Assembly: GCA_020636255.1 (NCBI GenBank)
Contig: JACJYE010000013.1
Coordinates: 185,798-249,797 of the forward strand
Origin: Lewinellaceae bacterium
Lineage (GTDB): Bacteria; Bacteroidota; Bacteroidia; Chitinophagales; Saprospiraceae
DNA: 64,000 bases
Direction: 5' to 3'
In this document: in pieces, positions 49,247-60,900 of the stretch
How positions within the stretch are numbered: position 1 is the first letter of the stretch
Layout of the letters: each line of letters opens with the position of its first letter
Position numbers and translations under genes: made by a program
The notes under the pieces: model-generated
Database searches by the model: none
The model's input: only the letters and a program-made list of their open reading frames with translations
What the model was told of the DNA's origin: nothing

Positions 49247-50389
49247 TTATTGGGTTTCGATGTGTAACCCTCCTGGAATGTGGAGGGCGTGAAAACGGCT
49301 TTCGGCCTGCCGGGCCAGGCTGGTGAAGGGCGCGGCCTCGAATTTGCCGATCTTCGGAAAGTGCTCCTCCAGCTTCCCGTCCTGTATGACATAGAGGTTG
49401 GCCCAGAACAGGCCGGAGTTGAGGATGCCCGCCGGCAGTTCCCAGCGAAGCCGTGCTTTTTTCAAGCCGGCAGGCAGGCCCTGTTCCAGGGTGTTGGTGC
49501 TGAACAGGATGTTGTGGTGGCTGTCCATCAGCGCCAGGGCCAGGTGTGGTGTTTTGCTGCCTGTTTTGAAAACCACTTCTATCTCGATAGCCACGGTTTT
49601 GCTGGCATCGAGCACGGCATCATTTGCCGGGGCCAGCATACTGATCGATTGCAGGCAGGCGGACTGGCTGAGCGGCAGGGGCGCCCCCGGCGCGAAATGG
49701 CGGGCGTAATAGGCCAGCGCTTCCTGTGTTTCGCCGGCATAGGCCAGCTGTCCTTCCGCCAGCACGATGGCCCGGCTGCACATCTGGGCCAGCTTGCCGG
49801 GGTCGTGGCTGGCGAAAAGCATGGCCTTGCCCGCTTTGCGCAGGGATTGCAGTTTCAGGAAGCACTTTTCCTGAAATGCGGCGTCACCTACGGCCAGCAC
49901 TTCATCCAGGAGCAGGATATCGCAATCGATATGGATGGCCGTTGAAAAAGCCAGGCGCAGGAACATGCCGGAGGAATAGAATTTCACGGGTGTCTCCAGG
50001 TGCTTTTCCAGCTCACTGAACTCGACGATCTCCGGCAGCAGGCTGCCTGCCTCACGGCGGCTGAGCCCTGCCAGGCGCGCTGCAAAATAGACGTTCTCCC
50101 GCCCGGTGAGCTCGGGGTGGAAGCCCGAGCCGACCTCGAGGATGGCGCCTACTCTGCCGCGCAGTTCCGCCCTGCCGGATGTGGGCTGATAGATGCCCGC
50201 CAGTATCTTCAGCAGCGTGCTTTTCCCCGCCCCGTTGGGCCCTATGATGCCCATCGCTTCCCCCTCTCCCAGGCGGAAAGAGACATTCTTCAATGCCCAG
50301 AAAGCTTCGCCGCGAGGAGCGGAAAAGCCTCCTGCCCGCACATCGGCAGCCCGTTGGAAAGACTTGGACAAGAGGTCAACTGCGATCAT
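49247..50389 (-). CDS. wzt: polysaccharide ABC exporter ATPase (Wzt-like)
   Basis: A 380-residue ATPase of the O-antigen/teichoic-acid exporter type. Walker A is GPNGAGKST (around residue 50-58), signature YSSGMFLRLAF and Walker B DILLLDEVLAVGD. Unlike ordinary ABC ATPases it has a C-terminal extension (about 240-380) that is beta-rich, as in Wzt, where it reads the glycan's end modification. It starts 42 nt after the Wzm gene stop and is followed at once by the SDR gene. Confidence 0.9.
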   Translation of the reverse strand: MIAVDLLSKSFQRAADVRAGGFSAPRGEAFWALKNVSFRLGEGEAMGIIGPNGAGKSTLLKILAGIYQPTSGRAELRGRVGAILEVGSGFHPELTGRENVYFAARLAGLSRREAGSLLPEIVEFSELEKHLETPVKFYSSGMFLRLAFSTAIHIDCDILLLDEVLAVGDAAFQEKCFLKLQSLRKAGKAMLFASHDPGKLAQMCSRAIVLAEGQLAYAGETQEALAYYARHFAPGAPLPLSQSACLQSISMLAPANDAVLDASKTVAIEIEVVFKTGSKTPHLALALMDSHHNILFSTNTLEQGLPAGLKKARLRWELPAGILNSGLFWANLYVIQDGKLEEHFPKIGKFEAAPFTSLARQAESRFHALHIPGGLHIETQ

Positions 50390-50431
50390 TATTTCTTTTT
50401 CTGTAATGATACCGGCCGGCTGTTGCCATGT

Positions 50432-51241
50432 TCAGGCAAAATCGACGAGCAGGTGCTGCCGGTTGAAGAACACCCTTAACCCTGCCAGCAGCAGGCCGAG
50501 AAAAATTATAACGCTAACCCAGCCCCAGAGCGGCGGCGCCTGAGTGCCCAGCAATATCCAGCGATAGGCGCCGACGATGGTGGCCATGGGGTTGATGTAC
50601 AGCAGTGGCCGGAATGTGGCCGGGATGAGGCTGGGCAGGTAAAAAACAGGCGTCAGCCAGATGGCCACGTTGAGGGCGGAAGCGGCGAGGTGAAAAAAAT
50701 CGCGCCGCCGGCCGCTCAGGCTGCAGACCCATACAGCTATCGTAAAGCCCGTCAGGAAGTTCAGCGCTACCACGAGGGGCAGCAGAAAGGCCTTTGCCGA
50801 AAGCGGCGACCGGAAGATGCCCAGCAACAGGAACAGCAACAGCATGGAGACGCCCAGCTCTACCAGCCCCAGCATGCTTTTGTACAGCGGTATGACGAGC
50901 TTGGGCAGGAAATTGCGCTTTAGGAACTGCCCTTCATTGGCGATCGAAGGCGCCGCATTGTATATGATATCCTTGAAGTAGTTCCAGCCTACCAGCCCTG
51001 AGAGGGCCACCAGCGGATAGGGGATCTCCGTTTCGACCTTCAGCAGTACGGAAAAGAAAAGCGTATAGATGAGCACATAAGCGGCCAGCGGCACTACGGC
51101 CCATACCAGCCCCATGGCCGTATGGGCGTATTTGGCCTTCCATTCGCGGCGCGCCAGCATCCAGGCGATGGGCAGCGCCCGCCATACCTCCTGCAGCTCT
51201 ATCTTCAAACTCCTGGGCCTGTTCTCTATTACCCTGTTCAT
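50432..51241 (-). CDS. wzm: polysaccharide ABC exporter permease (Wzm-like)
   Basis: A 269-residue ABC-2 type permease with six transmembrane helices (for example VVPLAAYVLIYTLFFSVL, LVELGVSMLLLFLLLG). The segment ARREWKAKYAHTAMGLVWAVVPL is typical of Wzm/TagG. It forms the membrane pore partner of the Wzt ATPase encoded just downstream and moves an undecaprenyl-linked polysaccharide across the inner membrane. It starts 5 nt after the end of the O-antigen-ligase-like gene. Confidence 0.9.
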   Translation of the reverse strand: MNRVIENRPRSLKIELQEVWRALPIAWMLARREWKAKYAHTAMGLVWAVVPLAAYVLIYTLFFSVLLKVETEIPYPLVALSGLVGWNYFKDIIYNAAPSIANEGQFLKRNFLPKLVIPLYKSMLGLVELGVSMLLLFLLLGIFRSPLSAKAFLLPLVVALNFLTGFTIAVWVCSLSGRRRDFFHLAASALNVAIWLTPVFYLPSLIPATFRPLLYINPMATIVGAYRWILLGTQAPPLWGWVSVIIFLGLLLAGLRVFFNRQHLLVDFA

Positions 51242-51246
51242 AACCG

Positions 51247-53538
51247 TTATTCATTCATGGGAAATAATATACCGCTGTTATCACTATCACCCGGCGGCGG
51301 GTTGAGCAGGCGGGCCACCGTTTGGAGGTGGTTGTTGTAAAGTATCCGCCGGGCCAGCATATCGGCGGGTAGGGCTGCCGTTAGGGCGGCGCCGGCCTGT
51401 TCGGCCCGGAGGCCCAGTGCTTCCACCTGCTCGGGCGTATCTCCGCGTTGCCATGCTTTGGCCTGGCAGTACGTGTTTATCGTTTGGAAATATTCCTGGA
51501 TGAAGGCCTCGTCGGAGGCGCGCTGTTCGTAAAGCGCCCTGGCGGCGGGGGAGATGCCGGCCCTGCCGGTGGCCTTCCATTCCAGGGCGAACTGAAGCCC
51601 TACCTGGTACATGGGGCTGTTTTCCAGTTTTGCCATTTCCATCTTGTAACCGGCATCGGAGCGGACGAGCAGCAGCCTGGGGTTCTCTTCCAGTTTGAGC
51701 TTTTCCAGCGTTTCCAGGCAGGCTGCGTTCTGGCCGGTGCGGTACAGGCAATAGGCCAGATTGGTAAGCGCCGGTTCGTACCGGGGCGCCAGCTGCACGG
51801 CTTTTTGTAATACAGGCACGGCTTCTTCATAGCGCTCCAGGCCCATCAGGATACTCGCTTTGGTGTTCAGCACCCGGTGGCTATTGGGTTGGATGCGCTC
51901 CGCCGTTTCTGCTTTTTCCAGGGCTTTATCGAGTTGCTTCATTTGTTTGTAGGCATTGGCGGTATGCCATGCCACGGGGTCGCCTATGGGGTCGAGGCTG
52001 AAGAAACGGGCTTCGGCCTGCTCCGATAGGCGGGCTGCCATTTCGAAGTTGCCGCGCGTTTCCAGGCGCAGGGCCTCCTGCATGTTGCGGTCGAGCTGCC
52101 GCTTTTGCAGGGCCATCCAGAAGCTGAAGCCGAGTAGTGCAACAAGCCCTGCTGCCAGTATGATGCGGGTGCTTCTGGCCTGCTTAGGCGCCGCGCCGGC
52201 GCCGGCCGCCAGGTTGAGCGCCAATGCGGCGTATACTAACAACAGCAGATTGTGTTCGGGCCGTTCGGTAGGAAAACTGAATGCCATATCGACAGCGGCG
52301 GCCAGCAGGCCACTGAAAAGCAGGATGGCCAGCAGGGCCTCGCTTTCGCTCTTCGCCCGCCGGCCGGCGCGCCAGGCGGCGCCCAGTGCCAATGCACCCA
52401 TGGCCAGGTATAAGAGCAGGGCCGGCAGGCCAGCTTCGCTAGCGATGCCCAGGTATACGTTGTGGGGCCGCAACCGCATCTGGTCGATACCCTCGAAGCT
52501 GGGGGCGCTGCTGCCGCCGTATTCCGGGAAGCGCACCCGCCAGTTGCCGGCGCCAATGCCGAGCAAAGGATGTGCTTTGATCATTTCGGCAGTATGCTTC
52601 CAGACGTAGAGCCTGTCCTGGGCGTTGCGCTCCGCTTCATTGGCGGGTTCTGCATGCTGGGCCGGTAGCTGGAAAAAGGTCTTTGCCCGCCATTTTATGG
52701 AATTGGCCAGCGGGCTGCCACTGGCAAAGGCCAGGGCGATGGCCGCGCCGATACCCATCACGCCTGCCAGGAGCGCGTATCGCCATTGCCGCCTCAGGCC
52801 TTCCGATAGCTGATGCCGGCGCAGGAGCAGCAGTAGCTGGAACGTGGCCAACAGGATACCGGTTGCCAGCCAGGCCGACCGCGTTTGGGAGAGCACCAGT
52901 GCAAACCCGCCAAGAGCCAGCGCGGCGATCGATAGGTTACGCCAGAGGCCTTTGTTCTGGAAAAAACTGAACCCAGCCCATGGGAGCAGCATGACGAGAA
53001 AAGAGCCATAGAGGTTGCGGTTGCCGCTAAGGCCGGTGGGAGGGAGTGTTCCGGGTATGTCGAAGGGTAATACGTCGTAATATTGAGCGATGCCGATGAG
53101 CGCACAGGCCGCCAGGGTTGCTGTCAGGAACCGGGATAGTAACTTCATCTCCTGTAGCGGGTTCGAAAGCAGGATAAGCAACAGATAGGCCAGCGCCAGG
53201 TGTAATCCATAACGCGCAACGGCCAGCAGGCCTTCCGGTACGTTCTGAGCCTTCCACAGGCTGGCCAGGTTGATCAGAAGGTACCCCAGGCCCAACCACA
53301 GGAACAGGCGCCCAGGCCTGCCGGCGATAGCCATGGGCCGGCGGCTGGACAGCAGCCAGGTAAGGGCCGCCAAACCCCAGGCCGACAAAGCGGCCATCCT
53401 GATGGCCAGAAAGGGGTCGCGGGCATCGCTGTCGAACAGCAGTATGGACAATACGAGTGCTGTGACGATAAACCAGGCCTCCCGGCCAGGGCCAGTAGCT
53501 GGGCTGCTTTTTACAACCGTTTTTTTTCTACGCGCCAT
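51247..53538 (-). CDS. O-antigen ligase-like membrane protein with TPR domain
   Basis: A 763-residue membrane protein with about twelve transmembrane helices (residues 15-470). The ligase/polymerase (Wzy_C) loop contains the usual Arg/His/Asn block around HPLLGIGAGNWRVRFPEYG, with the conserved G-x-G-N and R-P-H-N-V-Y-L motifs. The C-terminal ~270 residues are TPR-like helices (for example KALEKAETAERIQPNSHRVLNTKASIL). Such proteins join or polymerise glycan chains at the membrane; the TPR part may bind partners. It lies between a glycosyltransferase and the Wzm permease. Confidence 0.85.
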   Translation of the reverse strand: MARRKKTVVKSSPATGPGREAWFIVTALVLSILLFDSDARDPFLAIRMAALSAWGLAALTWLLSSRRPMAIAGRPGRLFLWLGLGYLLINLASLWKAQNVPEGLLAVARYGLHLALAYLLLILLSNPLQEMKLLSRFLTATLAACALIGIAQYYDVLPFDIPGTLPPTGLSGNRNLYGSFLVMLLPWAGFSFFQNKGLWRNLSIAALALGGFALVLSQTRSAWLATGILLATFQLLLLLRRHQLSEGLRRQWRYALLAGVMGIGAAIALAFASGSPLANSIKWRAKTFFQLPAQHAEPANEAERNAQDRLYVWKHTAEMIKAHPLLGIGAGNWRVRFPEYGGSSAPSFEGIDQMRLRPHNVYLGIASEAGLPALLLYLAMGALALGAAWRAGRRAKSESEALLAILLFSGLLAAAVDMAFSFPTERPEHNLLLLVYAALALNLAAGAGAAPKQARSTRIILAAGLVALLGFSFWMALQKRQLDRNMQEALRLETRGNFEMAARLSEQAEARFFSLDPIGDPVAWHTANAYKQMKQLDKALEKAETAERIQPNSHRVLNTKASILMGLERYEEAVPVLQKAVQLAPRYEPALTNLAYCLYRTGQNAACLETLEKLKLEENPRLLLVRSDAGYKMEMAKLENSPMYQVGLQFALEWKATGRAGISPAARALYEQRASDEAFIQEYFQTINTYCQAKAWQRGDTPEQVEALGLRAEQAGAALTAALPADMLARRILYNNHLQTVARLLNPPPGDSDNSGILFPMNE

Positions 53539-53594
53539 GTTTTTTGTCCTTTCTTGTTCATTGGCAGATGACAGAGCCTCCGAACATTCAGTAC

Positions 53595-54497
53595 TTACCC
53601 TTCCCGGGCCTCAATGTGCACCCTTCTAGTATGGTGCACCCGTAAATAATCCATAGCCTGCCAGCCGCTTTTAACTGCCCGCCTCAGGCGGTAGGGTAGC
53701 CTGGGCAGCAGGGCCTTTTTCAGCCACCGCCAGGCGCGCGGTACCCGGAAAAAGGGAAGGGGCAGGCTGTCGGCCTTAATGCGGTACCTAACCAGCAGCT
53801 GCCACAAGGCAGAAGCCCGGGGCACTACGTTCTTGTCGATCCCGCGGCCCCGCCATTCTTCATTCATCCAGTGGAAGGCATACCACTTCCGGGAAAATGT
53901 CGCATTGTGGTGTATGAAATACTCCACGACTTCCCATCGGTCTTTGTTGGTGATATCGATGATATAAGTATCCAGCTGAAACCGGCTGATATTGTTGTTG
54001 AGGATGCGTATGGGCAGCAGCCAGTCGCGGTTATCGGCGGTTACCTGCTGTTGGGCCTCCCGGAAACAGGCTTCCATCAAAGGGCTGCCTTTGGGGCATT
54101 TCATCAGGTTACCGACCACAGGCAGCACATCATGGGGCCTGAAAACGTAAGGCGCGTCGAACTCAAGGGGCTGCAGGCAGGTGATATCCATATCGGCCCA
54201 CCAGCCGCCTTTTTCATACAATAGCTTATAACGGAAGATATCGGAAAAACCGGCGAGGCTGCCCAGGCCGTGCCCGAACTGGTTGCCGTACCGGTAACGG
54301 AAGATGCTTTCGGCAGGCAGGATGTCCTGCGCAGGGCGGGCCACCACGCCTTTAGGCAGCTCATGGCCCAGGGGTTCGTAAAGCCAGAGATGGAACTCAT
54401 GCCCCATGGCCACGAAAGACCGCAGGCATAATTCTTCCAAAGGGCTCAGGGCCGGGCCCACCCATAAGCCATGGACGATCTTATTCTGGCTTTCCAT
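53595..54497 (-). CDS. DXD-type glycosyltransferase (GT32-like)
   Basis: A 300-residue cytosolic enzyme. It has the Gly_transf_sug / GT32-type features: IVHGLWVGPALSPLEELCLRSF at the start, and the metal-binding D-x-D in YEKGGWWADMDITCL (about 103-110) following SDIFRYKLLYE. This family transfers hexoses (often Gal or Man) from nucleotide sugars. It is the first gene of the minus-strand glycan cluster. The start 54497 (MESQNKIVHGLWVG) is preferred to 54575. No signal peptide. Confidence 0.82.
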   Translation of the reverse strand: MESQNKIVHGLWVGPALSPLEELCLRSFVAMGHEFHLWLYEPLGHELPKGVVARPAQDILPAESIFRYRYGNQFGHGLGSLAGFSDIFRYKLLYEKGGWWADMDITCLQPLEFDAPYVFRPHDVLPVVGNLMKCPKGSPLMEACFREAQQQVTADNRDWLLPIRILNNNISRFQLDTYIIDITNKDRWEVVEYFIHHNATFSRKWYAFHWMNEEWRGRGIDKNVVPRASALWQLLVRYRIKADSLPLPFFRVPRAWRWLKKALLPRLPYRLRRAVKSGWQAMDYLRVHHTRRVHIEAREG

Positions 54498-54982
54498 GAT
54501 CGGGTCGTTTGGTTTATCGACGGCTTTCAGGCCTGGCGGCACGTTCGTGCGGGCTTTTCTCCTCCCCCCCCCCAAAACAGGCGGGCCTTTGACGGTAAAG
54601 CTATGTGAAAATTTTAAAAAGTCTATCCGGGAAAAGGTGATTCCGGTCTATCGTTCAGCGCAAAATAATGCCTAATGCATTGAAAATCAATGTAAAAAAA
54701 ATTCATCGGTTTGAAATAAAAAAGGATTGATGATGAAAAAAATATTTTAAATTTGAGGGTCAAACATGCTCTGAACGAACTTAATTTCCCTCTTTTCAAT
54801 AAAGACAAGCTCTTACTCCCAAAAGCTCATTTTTTTTTTCAAAAATGCTTCTTGTTAAATAGTTTCTGCGGAAGGTTTAGGCGCCTGACGGGAGGCATCT
54901 TCCCGTTAAAAAAATATGTAATAGCAAGGGAGGGAGGTACCCACCCTTTGATATAATTGTATCTAACAAATCGGAAAATCTC
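54498..54982. other. AT-rich intergenic region upstream of the giant gene
   Basis: No credible gene. The stretch separates the first gene of the minus-strand cluster from the giant plus-strand gene. It contains a candidate promoter (54727-54755), a short inexact copy of the repeat core (ACAAGCTCTTA near 54804) and a run of ten or more T around 54831-54839. Confidence 0.5.
54727..54755 (+). promoter_or_regulatory. candidate Bacteroidota-type promoter of the giant gene
   Basis: TTG at 54727-54729 and, 18 nt later, TAAATTTG (54748-54755), matching TAnnTTTG. It would give a leader of about 220 nt, longer than usual, so the assignment is uncertain. Confidence 0.4.
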
Positions 54983-57900
54983 ATGATCCGCCGGACCCTG
55001 GTTATGCTGGCAGCAGTTTGCCTGTCGCTCAACTATGCACATGCTCAACTTACCGCCACCAATGGCGTCAACGATGCTTACATCGATGTAAGCTGGAACC
55101 TCGCCCAGGCTTGTTTCGAAGATGCAGGCAACAACAACGAAGCTTACCCTGAAGGGGTTTACCTCGAACTTTTCGCCGACGGCGTATCCATATACGTAGA
55201 GGTGATCGACGACTTCATCCCCATGTCCGTCAGCAACACCTTTCGCCATCTCGTAGGGCCTGGCCGGACGGTTAACTACTCGCTCATGCTCTATATCCAG
55301 GGGGCGGGTGAAGAGGTGACGGCTATGAACTGCTCGAGTTTGTCGGCCTCAGGTTCTACGCAGGCCTTTCAGCCACCATCTAACATTACAGCCACAGACG
55401 CAATGCGGGCCGATGCGGTAGAGATCAGCTGGCAGAATAAATCCACGCTGAGCACTTCTTTCCAGGTTATCCGCAAGCTTGGCGCCCAGGAAACGCTCGT
55501 CGCCACCCTACCCGGGACAACAGTAGTGGATACGACAATCACCTATGTGGACGTATTCAGGCTGGATAACCCCCTGAGCCTCGAAAACGGGGCCCAATAT
55601 GAATACTGCATCCGCACGTACAACGAACTGGTGGATTCTACCTTCGGGGAACAGGACTTCGCAGTTTGTGATATGGGCAGCACCTACGATATCGGCCTGC
55701 AGGCTTCTGATTATACGTTTGCAGGCCGGGTGAACCTGATTTGGAACGATGTCTCTGCTTTTGCCGATCAGATCGTGGTTAAGCGGGACGGAGACGTGAT
55801 CGCCACCCTGGAGGATGAAACGAAGATCATTTACTCCGACACGGACCCCACTTTCGGGCTCAACACCCCCTATTTTATCCAGTTGATCAACGATCAGGGC
55901 GTAATCATTGTGCAGGTAACCGATACCGGGGGGGCCAACCCAATAGGAGCTATTTCGGGTTTTGTGCGCAGCAAAGAGGGCATCGGCATCGCGGGTGTAA
56001 AGGTCAAATACGAAGTAGAAGTACTCGACTCCCTGATCCGGGATTCCACCTTTACGGATTTCACGGGCCGTTATTCCTTCGCTGATGTTTTTTATGCCCG
56101 CCAGGGCAGCTTTACGGCCACGGCAGATAAGGCCGGTGGGAACATTACACCCGCCAGGCAGCAATTCGTGCTCAACAACCAGAACCCCGTTAAGGAGCAG
56201 GCCGATTTCCAGTTTAACGGAGCGCTGTTTGCGAGCCTCGATTCCATCGCCCTTCAGGCATTTGAAGGGCTGCCAGGGGCCGATAGGGTGAATTTCAGCT
56301 GGAACTATTTTTCGACGGCAGACACCAACCACTTTCAGCTTTACCGGGAGGGCAAGCTCGTCGCCATTACCGACGATGTTGCCGGCCCGCCTGCCGGCCT
56401 CACCGACCGGAGCGGCAAGCCCGGTTATTATTATACCTATGAGCTGAGGGCCTATACCATCCGGAACGATTCCATCAGGCTGGTGTCGGCAAAGGATACC
56501 CTGCAATTCCCGGCAGTCGAAAAACCCACTAACCTGGTGATCCAGGACAACTTCGACACCCTCAGCATGGGAGTGCTGACCCTGTCCTGGGACCATGCGT
56601 CGGACAACTTCAGCGGTTTTCGCATTTACCGGGATAATGTGCTGCATGCCGTGCTCGATTCCAGCGTGCACCGTTATACGGACTATACCGGCCTGCCGGG
56701 GGCTACCTACGAATATTCGGTTTCAGCCTTCCGCAATATAGACAATGAGATATTCGAATCTGGCCGCGCCTTTGGCGCCCCAACGATGTTCCCCGATTTT
56801 TTCGAACCTGAGAACGTCGTAGCCACGCCGGTGGCCAGTGATAATGCGGTCGTCGTGAGCTGGGATATCCCGGGCGGCTTCAGCGGGCAGGACTATTATT
56901 CCGGGTTTAAGGTCTTTCGCGATGGCTATGAGATCGGGGAGATCATGAAGGGCGATACGACAGCGTTCAAAGACCTGCTGGGCATTCCGGGAGTTTCTTA
57001 TACCTATTTGGTAAAGACCTTCGTTGACCAGCCGGATACTGTCTATACCAGCACGGGGGTGATGGCCGCCCCGGTAAACTTTCCCGAGATCGACACTCCG
57101 GCGTTTTTGGCCACTGGGGTGATAGGCAGCGCGTCAATCGCCCCGGATCCCATCTATAACACCACCCACAGCAACTTCGACGGATTTATTGTAACGGCCA
57201 ACGGTGTAGCATTCGACACCCTGCAGCGGAACCAGCAATCCCTGTTTTTCTACCTCAACCTTGCCGGTACATATACTATCGGGCTACAGGCCTACCGCAA
57301 CATCAATGGCCAGGCCTATGCTTCGGCTGCTGCCACCCAGAATGTAAACATTTCGCTGGAGAATTATACCCTGGAACCGCCGGGAAACCTTAAGGCATCG
57401 GAAGACTTCCCAATGCACGTCGCCATCACCTGGACTTATCCCGCTTATAAGTTTTCCAGCTTTGTCGTCTCCCGGGATGGCCTCACACTGGATACCCTGC
57501 CGACGACAGCACGCGCCTATTACGACTATGATGTCGAGCCCGGAGTGACCCACGACTACCTCGTCCGGGCTATCTACAATGGCAGCCAGTCCAAATTCGC
57601 GGGCGGCCTGGGTTCCCGGCGCAACCTGGGCGTAGTGCTGGGGCAGGTGGTTTCCGAGGCCAACGGCCGCAACGTGGACAGCCTCGAACTACGCCTGTAC
57701 AATGGCACGAACCCCGTTGGGCGCACCTTCACCAACCCGGCCGGATTTTACATCTTTGAAGATCTGCCCAGGTGGGTTTCCAGCTTTATATTCTTGCTCG
57801 AAGGCGGGGTAACCTCAGTGGAGCTTCAGACGATGGGGCGTACCGTGGAAGTGGCCAATACTTCGAATGGCTCGCTTAGCCCGGCAGTCGTCAACAGGCA

Positions 57901-60900
57901 GGTAACGGCCAACTTCACGGACGATTTTGTGCCGGACGGCTATCCGCCCCTGCCGCAGCGCGACAGCCTGGTGCGGATCATCCAGGCAGTGGCCCAGCCC
58001 TTTGAGTTCCAGCGCAAGGTAGCCCTGAGCTGGGCCGTTTCCGAAGGGCGTTACGATGGCTTTGAAATATACCGGGGGTTAAAGAAACTCGGTACTGTGG
58101 CCAAAGGCGAACCTATGTTCTTCATCGACAGCACGGGCTCGGGAGGCATTCGCTATGCCTACCTGGTCAAGCCCTTTATGTTTGTTGATGGCCAACTGGC
58201 CTCCTCGGACGGCGCAGGCGCCGCCGCTACTTTCCCGGCCCTGGCGCCCGTACAGAACCTGACCGCTACGGCCGGGTATTTTGGAAAGGACAACACGATC
58301 AATCTCAACTGGAGCCACCGCACAGGCAAAGTAACCTATTATCAGGTAGAACGCAACGAGCAGATACTGGCCCTGGTGCCGGCAGGCGGCCAGCTGACTT
58401 ACGAAGATAATACCGGAAAGCCGGACCAGCAGTATGTTTATACGGTGAAAGCAGTACTGCTACAAGAGGGCGAATTGCTGGTTTCCGACCCCAAAACAGT
58501 AACGGTCAAATACCCCAAAGTAGGCAACCCCCGGATGGAGCTGACGGCTGTACAGGATAGCAACGCGGTCAGGATAGACTGGGCATACAAAGGCGATTAT
58601 GTCGACGGCTACCGCATTTACCGCGGCAGCCAGCTCATCGCTACCTTGCCTGCTACCGATAACAGCTACTACGACCTTGCCGGCAAACCCGACTCCATCC
58701 ACGAATACAGCGTCGTGGCCCTGCTTTCCCGCAACGGCATGGACTACCAGTCGGAAGGCAGCCGCGATACCATAACTTTCCCCAGGCTCAGGCCGGTACT
58801 CAACCTGGCCGTGGCCAGCGTGGATTCGCTGGGTAACACCAAGTTATCCTTTAACTACTACGCCAGAGGGGTGGACTATTTCGAGATGATGTACATGCTC
58901 GACTTTTTTATTCCTGGATATTCCGTCGATACCACCCTCATGTTCACGAGATATTATAACGAACTACAGAACAATGAATTGACTTTTGTCGACGAACTGG
59001 CCATCCCGTTTTCCTCCATTGATTATATGGTGCGGGCCGTATCGGTACGGGATGGCGTGGCCTACTATTCCGATAATGCGGCCGTTAACCTGAACCCCTA
59101 TCCCAACCCGCCCGCCCCGATGAACTTTTCGGCATCGGACGGCACCTACGAGAACCGGGTGGAGCTAAGGTGGGACATGCCTCTGGACGCCAATATAGAC
59201 CGCTTTTATGTCTTGCGTAATTTCATATTGATTGCTGAGCTGGATAGCGGGCAGCGGACGTATACGGATGTCTTTAACGGCATCGGCAACGCGCCGGGCG
59301 GGGTGATCGAATATGAGATCGTTGCCATCCGGTCAGTGTATGGTTTGAATTTCTATTCTCAGTATATCATAGATACGGGTTACCCCGGCCTGCTTCGGGC
59401 GCCGTATAATATCCTCAACGACCCCGGGGCCACCTCCTCCTTTGGCTGGGCCCTGGGATCGCACCAGAACAAACTGGCAGTCGGCGCTCCTTTTTCTGAT
59501 TCCGGCTCGGGGCGTGTCTCATTCTATGAAAACAGCAATAGTGTCTGGAACCTCAGCCGATCCTATTCAGGCGCATCGATAAATAAGAGGGAATTTGGAA
59601 AGAGCGTGGATGTTTTTGGCGGCCAGGTTAAAGTTGGTGCTCCAGGCTCGGATTCCAATCAAGGGAGCTCGATCTGGTTTGGTAATTTCACGGCTACACC
59701 CTTCGTTTCTCCGGGTGGCGGGCCTAGTTCACGGCTGGCTGAAGTAGTTGCCGTTACGGGATCCCGGTACTATCTTACGGTTCAGCCCGATTCGCCTACT
59801 CCAGCCAGGCAGCTCATCGGGAACATCACTACTTTATCCCCTCTTTCGTCAACTCAGTTCATCACCGTTAACCAGCCGGCAAACCCTGCCAACCAGAAGT
59901 ATGTTTCACTGGACGCTTCCGAGACCTATATCGTAGCTGGCGCTACTACCGGCACCGCAACAGAAGAAGGTTTCGTGGATGTTTATAAGCGTTCGGGCAA
60001 TAGCGTAACCCACATCAAGCGGATGGATGGAGAGGAAAACGGCAACAACTACGGGGTTTCAGTATCCATCAAAGGGGATATACTGGCAGTAGGTGCGGAC
60101 AAGAAACAATCCGGTGGGGTATATATCTACCGGGTTTCCGACAGCAGCCCGTATCTGGAGTCCATCCAGCAGATCACCCAGCCGGCTTTGCCCAATAACA
60201 CAAACACGGACCTGTTCGGCAGTTCCCTGGCGCTGAGCGGTGATTATCTGATCGTTGGCGCACGTAACCACTACGATATAGGAAGCACTTCCAACCGAAC
60301 CGGTTTGGCCTACCTCTATAAACAGAATGGTTCGACTTACGAATACATCGACGTGCTCAGCATTCCGGATGGGCTTGGTGCGAATGGCGACAACTTCGGC
60401 TTCTCCGTTACTGCCTGTGATGAAGGTTTTGCCGTTGGGGCGCCTTATTTCGGTGGCAAAGGCGGTGTGTTCTTCTACTCCACCGACCTGGTCGAGCTCT
60501 GGGCCCAGAAGCTGATATCCGTTTCGGCCAGCGATGGCCTGTACAGCAATCAGACGCGGGTCGAGTGGGTGTTTACCGGCAACCGGGATTACATTAACGG
60601 TTTTAACGTTTACCGGGATGATGAACTGCTGAAGACCGTCGGGCCGGAAGAGTCGCTGTTCCTGGATACGGAGGGCATTCCCGGCAAGGAATACACCTAC
60701 ATGGTGAAGGTCGTGTCCACCAGTGACCGGGAAAGCTACCCAAAATCGGATAAAGGCTACCGCAGGGGGATCGGCGTACTGGAAGGCGATGTGTATACCG
60801 CAGTGGGCAGCGCGCCCGTGCCCGGCGTGACGATCACGGCAGAAGCGGTGATCGATGGCGAAAAATACACCTACAGCAGCATCACAGGGGTAAATGGCCA

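Noticed and set aside
54804..54814. further copy of the dispersed repeat (ACAAGCTCTTA)
   Set aside because: Only 11 matching bases without the GGCCTCC part; too short to claim.
55508..56671. 387-residue open frame on the minus strand
   Set aside because: Antisense to Fn3-like coding sequence of the giant gene, with no recognisable domain.
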